DNA of 64,000 bases, taken from contig NZ_LT629945.1 in the NCBI RefSeq assembly GCF_900104675.1, positions 2,346,756 to 2,410,755 on the forward strand, given 5' to 3'. This stretch comes from Angelakisella massiliensis (GTDB lineage Bacteria; Bacillota; Clostridia; Oscillospirales; Ruminococcaceae). The notes under the pieces were generated by a model. That model saw only the letters and a list, made by a program, of their open reading frames with translations, ran no database searches and was not told the origin of the DNA. Made by a program: the position numbers and the translations under genes. Shown here piece by piece: positions 60,492-64,000 of the stretch (position 1 is the first letter of the stretch; each line of letters opens with the position of its first letter).

Positions 60492-61610
60492 ATGAAACAT
60501 ATCTCTACTCTGCTGATCCAGCTGTGGAAAAAGCAGACTGTCCTGTGCATCGCGGGACTGGCGGCGCTGCTGTCTGCCTTCCCTGTTTCCTTTTCCCCTG
60601 CCGCTTTTGCTTCGGTAGATTTTCGGGTGCTGGGACTGCTGTTCTGTTTGATGTCGGTAGTTGCCGGGCTGCGGACCGCGGGCGTTTTTGAGTTTCTTTG
60701 CCGGGCGCTGGCGCAAAAAACCGCCACCAGCCGGGCGCTGGCACTGACACTGGTGCTGCTCTGCTTTTTCAGCTCCATGCTGGTAACCAACGACGTTTCC
60801 CTGCTCACCTTTGTTCCCTTTGCCATTTTGACGATGGAGCTTTCAGGACAGCAGAAGCATTTGCCCCTGGTCATCACCATGCAGACCATTGCCGCTAATC
60901 TGGGCAGTATGCTCACGCCGGTGGGAAATCCTCAAAACCTGTACCTGTATTCCAATTACGCAATGACGCCGGGTGAATTTTTCCCCGTGACGGTGCCCCT
61001 TACGTTGGCGGGACTGGTACTGGTCTGCGTGGGCTGTCTTGCCGTCCCCCAGCATCCCATTTCCTTCTCACTTCCCCAGCAGAAGGCGCCCGACCGTATC
61101 AAGCTGATTCGATACGGTCTGCTGTTCCTCCTTTGCCTTGGAACAGTGTTCCATTTGATTCCCTGGCAGGCGGTGGTGGCCGTAGTGATTGTGGTGATGC
61201 TTATCTGTGACCGCTCTCTCTTTTTGCGGGTAGACTATGGACTGCTGGTAACCTTTGTTTTCTTTTTCCTCTTTGTAGGAAATCTGGGACAGATGGAAAC
61301 GGTGCGCAGCCTTCTTTCCAACCTGCTGACAGGACGGGAGTTGTGGGGAGGCATCCTCCTCAGCCAGGTCATCAGCAATGTTCCTGCCGCGGTGCTTCTT
61401 TCCGGCTTTACCGATTACGGCGCCGCTCTGTTGGCCGGAACCAATATCGGCGGCCTGGGGACACTGGTGGCTTCTCTGGCCAGCCTGATTTCCTATCGTC
61501 TGTACTGTGGTATCGAGGGCGCAAAGCCAGGACAATATCTTGGGATTTTTACAGCGGCCAATCTTCTCTGCCTGATCCCGATGACGCTGTCGGGGTGTTT
61601 GATCGTTTGA
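60492..61610 (+). CDS. SLC13/ArsB-like anion:Na+ symporter family protein
   Basis: A 372-residue membrane protein with about ten helices of the DASS/ArsB ion-transporter superfamily. Characteristic are FSSMLVTNDVSLLTFVPFAI, ANLGSMLTPVGNPQNLYLYS and, in the second repeat, SQVISNVPAAVLLSGFTDYGAALLAGTNIGG, where short TND/NPQN-type loops sit in the substrate site. The substrate could be a dicarboxylate, citrate, sulfate or an arsenite-like anion. GGGAG is present before the ATG. It is followed 22 bases later by the sirtuin gene. Confidence 0.85.
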   Translation: MKHISTLLIQLWKKQTVLCIAGLAALLSAFPVSFSPAAFASVDFRVLGLLFCLMSVVAGLRTAGVFEFLCRALAQKTATSRALALTLVLLCFFSSMLVTNDVSLLTFVPFAILTMELSGQQKHLPLVITMQTIAANLGSMLTPVGNPQNLYLYSNYAMTPGEFFPVTVPLTLAGLVLVCVGCLAVPQHPISFSLPQQKAPDRIKLIRYGLLFLLCLGTVFHLIPWQAVVAVVIVVMLICDRSLFLRVDYGLLVTFVFFFLFVGNLGQMETVRSLLSNLLTGRELWGGILLSQVISNVPAAVLLSGFTDYGAALLAGTNIGGLGTLVASLASLISYRLYCGIEGAKPGQYLGIFTAANLLCLIPMTLSGCLIV

Positions 61611-61632
61611 AATCCTGTCTGAAAGGAGCAGA

Positions 61633-62370
61633 ATGATTGTGGAAGAAATCGAAAAGCTACAGCAAATGATTGATCAAAGCCGCCGCATCGTATTTTTCGG
61701 CGGTGCGGGGGTATCCACCGAAAGTGGCATTCCCGATTTCCGCAGTGAGGACGGACTGTATCATCAGCAGTATGACTGGCCCCCGGAAACCATCATCAGC
61801 CACAGCTTTTTTATGGCCCATCCAGAAGAGTTTTTCCGTTTTTACCGGGATAAAATGCTCTGGCCCCAGGCCAAACCCAATGCCGCTCACCTGTTCCTGG
61901 CACAGCTGGAGCAGTGCGGACGTCTTTGCGCTGTCATCACCCAAAACATTGACGGCCTGCATCAAATGGTCGGAAGCCGTCGTGTATTGGAGCTTCATGG
62001 TTCAGTCCATCGCAACTACTGCATGAACTGCCGTCGCTCCTATCCGCTGTCTGCCATCACAGACAGTGAATCCACCATTCCCCGGTGCAGCTGCGGCGGC
62101 ATCATCAAACCGGATGTGGTGCTGTATGAGGAAAGCCTGGATGAGGATGTCCTGACCCAGTCCATCAACGCCCTGGAACAGGCAGATCTGGTGCTGGTTG
62201 GCGGCACTTCCCTGAATGTTTACCCTGCGGCCGGTCTGCTCCGGGTTTGCCGAGGAACATCTATCGTGCTGATCAACCGCTCCCCCACTCCTATGGATCA
62301 GAGAGCTTCTTTACTCATTTCCCAGCCCATCGGACAAGTATTCAGTCAGCTGCGGGCCACTTCTTTTTAA
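61633..62370 (+). CDS. NAD-dependent protein deacylase (Sir2/CobB family)
   Basis: A 245-residue sirtuin that removes acyl groups from lysines using NAD. Motifs: FFGGAGVSTESGIPDFRSEDGLY, TQNIDGLH, the catalytic His in ELHGSVHRNYC, and the zinc site CMNC...CSC. GVSLN-like GGTSLNVYPAAGL completes the NAD pocket. The ATG follows GAAAGGAGCAGA. It probably ends the VOC-carrier-sirtuin transcript. Confidence 0.93.
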   Translation: MIVEEIEKLQQMIDQSRRIVFFGGAGVSTESGIPDFRSEDGLYHQQYDWPPETIISHSFFMAHPEEFFRFYRDKMLWPQAKPNAAHLFLAQLEQCGRLCAVITQNIDGLHQMVGSRRVLELHGSVHRNYCMNCRRSYPLSAITDSESTIPRCSCGGIIKPDVVLYEESLDEDVLTQSINALEQADLVLVGGTSLNVYPAAGLLRVCRGTSIVLINRSPTPMDQRASLLISQPIGQVFSQLRATSF

Positions 62371-62475
62371 TATACGGCAGTTTCCTCCAGCCAGGAATGG
62401 TCTGGTTTTCCTGCAGGCCGAGGAAAAAACTAAAAATTACATGATATTATATCGTCTTTGACGCTGACACACAGC

Positions 62476-62511
62476 AAAAAGAGCGGAGGCCGGAAAAACC
62501 GGTCTCCGCTC
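62476..62511 (-). terminator. Terminator of the flagellin gene
   Basis: GAGCGGAGGCCGG (62481-62493) pairs with CCGGTCTCCGCTC (62499-62511) with one G-T pair, followed on the minus strand by TTTTTGC; it may also serve the sirtuin transcript. Confidence 0.85.
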
Positions 62512-62559
62512 CTTCTATTGGAGGGAAAGTACAGGCACACCAAAGGATGCCAACTGTTC

Positions 62560-64000
62560 TTACTGGAGCAGCTGGAGCACGCCCTGAGGAACCTGGTTGG
62601 CCTGAGCCAGCATCGCCTGAGCGGACTGGATGAGGATGTTGTTCTTGGTGTAGGACATCATTTCCTCGGCCACGTCGGTGTCGCGGATGGTGGACTCAGC
62701 ATCCTGGATGTTCTCCTGCATTACAGCCAGGTTGTTGATGGTGTGGTCCAGACGGTTCTGGGTAGCGCCCAGAGTACCACGGACATCGGAAACGTAGTTG
62801 ATGGCTTCCTTGATCACTTCAACAGCAGCCTTAGCGCCAGCCTGGGTGGAGATGTCGATACCGCTGAGGCCCATGGAAGCAACGTGCATGTCCTTCACGC
62901 TAACCTCCAGCTGGTTGTAGCTGTCAGCAGTGTCGCCGATCTGGAGGGTCAGACCGCCGCCGGACGCCAGACCAGCGCCAGCAGTGCCGTCGTTACCCAG
63001 CTGATAGGTTGCGTCGTTGCCAGAGCCACCAGTCAGGAAAGCAGAACCCTTGATGGCACCATCAAAGGAGACAGTGACGCCGGCATTGCCCTCGCGGAGC
63101 AGAGCGTTGATCTCGGCAGCAGTGTACTCCTTGTCGGCATCCAGGTTCAGCGCCACATCGCCGTTGGTACCGGTAACAGCGCCCTCAGCAGTAGTATCAG
63201 TGTTGCTGATGGTGATGGTGCTGGTATTGACACCAGCCTTGTCAGCGGTGAAGACCAGATTGGCTTTGCCGCCGTCAACATTTGTCAGTTTGCCATTGTC
63301 TTTTGCGGTAGCATTGGTGGCGTCCTTAACCTCGGCAGCATTGACCTGGACAACATCGCCAGTACCTTTCGTCTCAATCTCGATATTCTTATCAATCTTG
63401 ATGCTGAGGCCCTTGGCAGATTCGGGCAGGGTAGCATTCTTGATGATGTCATCGATATCAGCCTGAGTGATGGTACGGCCAGCCTCAGCTTTCAGAGACA
63501 GGGTAACATTGCCATTGGAATCCACACTGATTCCATCAGCGCCTGAATCGCCATTAACGGTCTTGATCGTTACGGTCTTGCCAGCCTCCAGGCCGGAGAT
63601 CTCAAAATTCACCGCCGCCTTAAAGTTACCAGCGGTACCGCCAGTGTTGGCGGTAGAAGCTGCCTTCACACCAGTGGTGCCGCTGCCCAGAGAGCCGTCC
63701 AGCAGGTTGATGCCGTTGAAGTTGGTGGAATCGGCGATACGGTCGATTTCATCCTTCAGCTCAGAAACTTCCTTCTGCAGCTGCTCACGGTCTTTAGCAT
63801 CATAGGTGCCGTTGGCGGACTGGTCAGCCAGCTCCACCATACGGTTGAGCATGTCATGAACCTCGGTCAGAGCACCTTCAGCGGTCTGCACCAGGGAGAT
63901 ACCGTCCTTGGCGTTCTTCTGAGCAACGTCCAGACCGGTGATCTGAGCGCGCATCTTCTCGCTGATGGCCAGACCGGCAGCGTCATCACCGGCACGGTTG
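62560..64000 (-). CDS. Flagellin (N-terminus beyond the window)
   Basis: The C-terminal ~480 residues of a flagellin, the filament subunit. The window begins inside the conserved D0/D1 region (NRAGDDAAGLAISEKMRAQITG); about 50 N-terminal residues are missing. The conserved D1 segment at ELADQSANGTYDAKDREQLQ ... STNFNGINLLDG includes the area recognised by TLR5 in other flagellins. A ~270-residue variable Gly/Thr/Asn/Ala-rich domain follows, then the conserved C-terminus (STIRDTDVAEEMMSYTKNNIL ... AQANQVPQGVLQLLQ). It ends before the terminator at 62476-62511. No other flagellar genes are in view. Confidence 0.96.
   Translation of the reverse strand, partial: NRAGDDAAGLAISEKMRAQITGLDVAQKNAKDGISLVQTAEGALTEVHDMLNRMVELADQSANGTYDAKDREQLQKEVSELKDEIDRIADSTNFNGINLLDGSLGSGTTGVKAASTANTGGTAGNFKAAVNFEISGLEAGKTVTIKTVNGDSGADGISVDSNGNVTLSLKAEAGRTITQADIDDIIKNATLPESAKGLSIKIDKNIEIETKGTGDVVQVNAAEVKDATNATAKDNGKLTNVDGGKANLVFTADKAGVNTSTITISNTDTTAEGAVTGTNGDVALNLDADKEYTAAEINALLREGNAGVTVSFDGAIKGSAFLTGGSGNDATYQLGNDGTAGAGLASGGGLTLQIGDTADSYNQLEVSVKDMHVASMGLSGIDISTQAGAKAAVEVIKEAINYVSDVRGTLGATQNRLDHTINNLAVMQENIQDAESTIRDTDVAEEMMSYTKNNILIQSAQAMLAQANQVPQGVLQLLQ

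Noticed and set aside
1-64000. CRISPR arrays, insertion sequences, prophage or toxin-antitoxin/defence loci
   Set aside because: No regularly spaced repeats, transposases, integrases, phage structural genes or recognisable defence proteins were found in either strand.

Overview
The window is chromosomal DNA from a low-redundancy, fairly GC-rich, anaerobic, spore-forming and flagellated member of the Clostridia, most likely an Oscillospiraceae/Ruminococcaceae-type gut bacterium. Supporting genes are spo0A, spoIVB, a gerA-type germinant receptor operon, a SpoVB-like flippase, a DUF421/DUF4363 pair, a ferredoxin-dependent 2-oxoacid oxidoreductase, a flavin reductase-rubredoxin fusion, AddAB, a flagellin gene, and the Firmicute block gdpP-rplI-dnaB-tilS-hpt-ftsH. 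Species cannot be fixed from the sequence alone.

Layout. 1-9.1 kb: 5' end of uvrB, two MATE efflux genes (one frameshifted), an MscS channel, a RadC-type protein, a flavodoxin-fold reductase and an RluA-type pseudouridine synthase. Both MATE genes have a promoter followed by an intrinsic terminator inside the 5' leader, so attenuation is likely. 9.3-16.2 kb: addB-addA. 16.9-20.7 kb: a PHP-type histidinol phosphatase, then an NADH:flavin oxidoreductase divergent from a Crp/Fnr regulator, with a palindromic operator candidate between them. 21.2-24.4 kb: a five-gene 2-oxoacid:ferredoxin oxidoreductase operon led by a P-loop ATPase. 25.0-31.0 kb: sporulation/germination block gerAA-gerAB-gerAC-spoIVB-spo0A. 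31.2-33.6 kb: YetF/DUF4363 pair, rubredoxin fusion and small proteins. 33.7-36.1 kb: tRNA-Gly(CCC) followed by an AT-rich, gene-poor islet with one beta-helix lipoprotein. 36.2-44.8 kb: SpoVB-like flippase, a two-component system, an ABC exporter with a secreted NEW3-like partner, and two overlapping flavodoxin-like genes. 45-51.1 kb: secG and an unusual operon in which cinA sits between two subunits of a divergent type II topoisomerase. 51.3-59.9 kb: housekeeping block ftsH, hpt, tilS, dnaB, rplI, gdpP. 60.1-64 kb: VOC protein, SLC13-like carrier, sirtuin, and the 3' part of a flagellin gene that runs off the end.

No CRISPR array, insertion sequence, prophage or recognisable defence system was seen. 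The most unusual material is non-coding or architectural: two diverged copies of a structured intergenic element (355-507 and 9131-9273), attenuator leaders on both MATE genes, the Crp/Fnr palindrome, the topoisomerase-cinA operon, and the split-looking flavodoxin pair. Promoters and terminators were called by eye from -35/-10 spacing and hairpins; none is experimentally supported.
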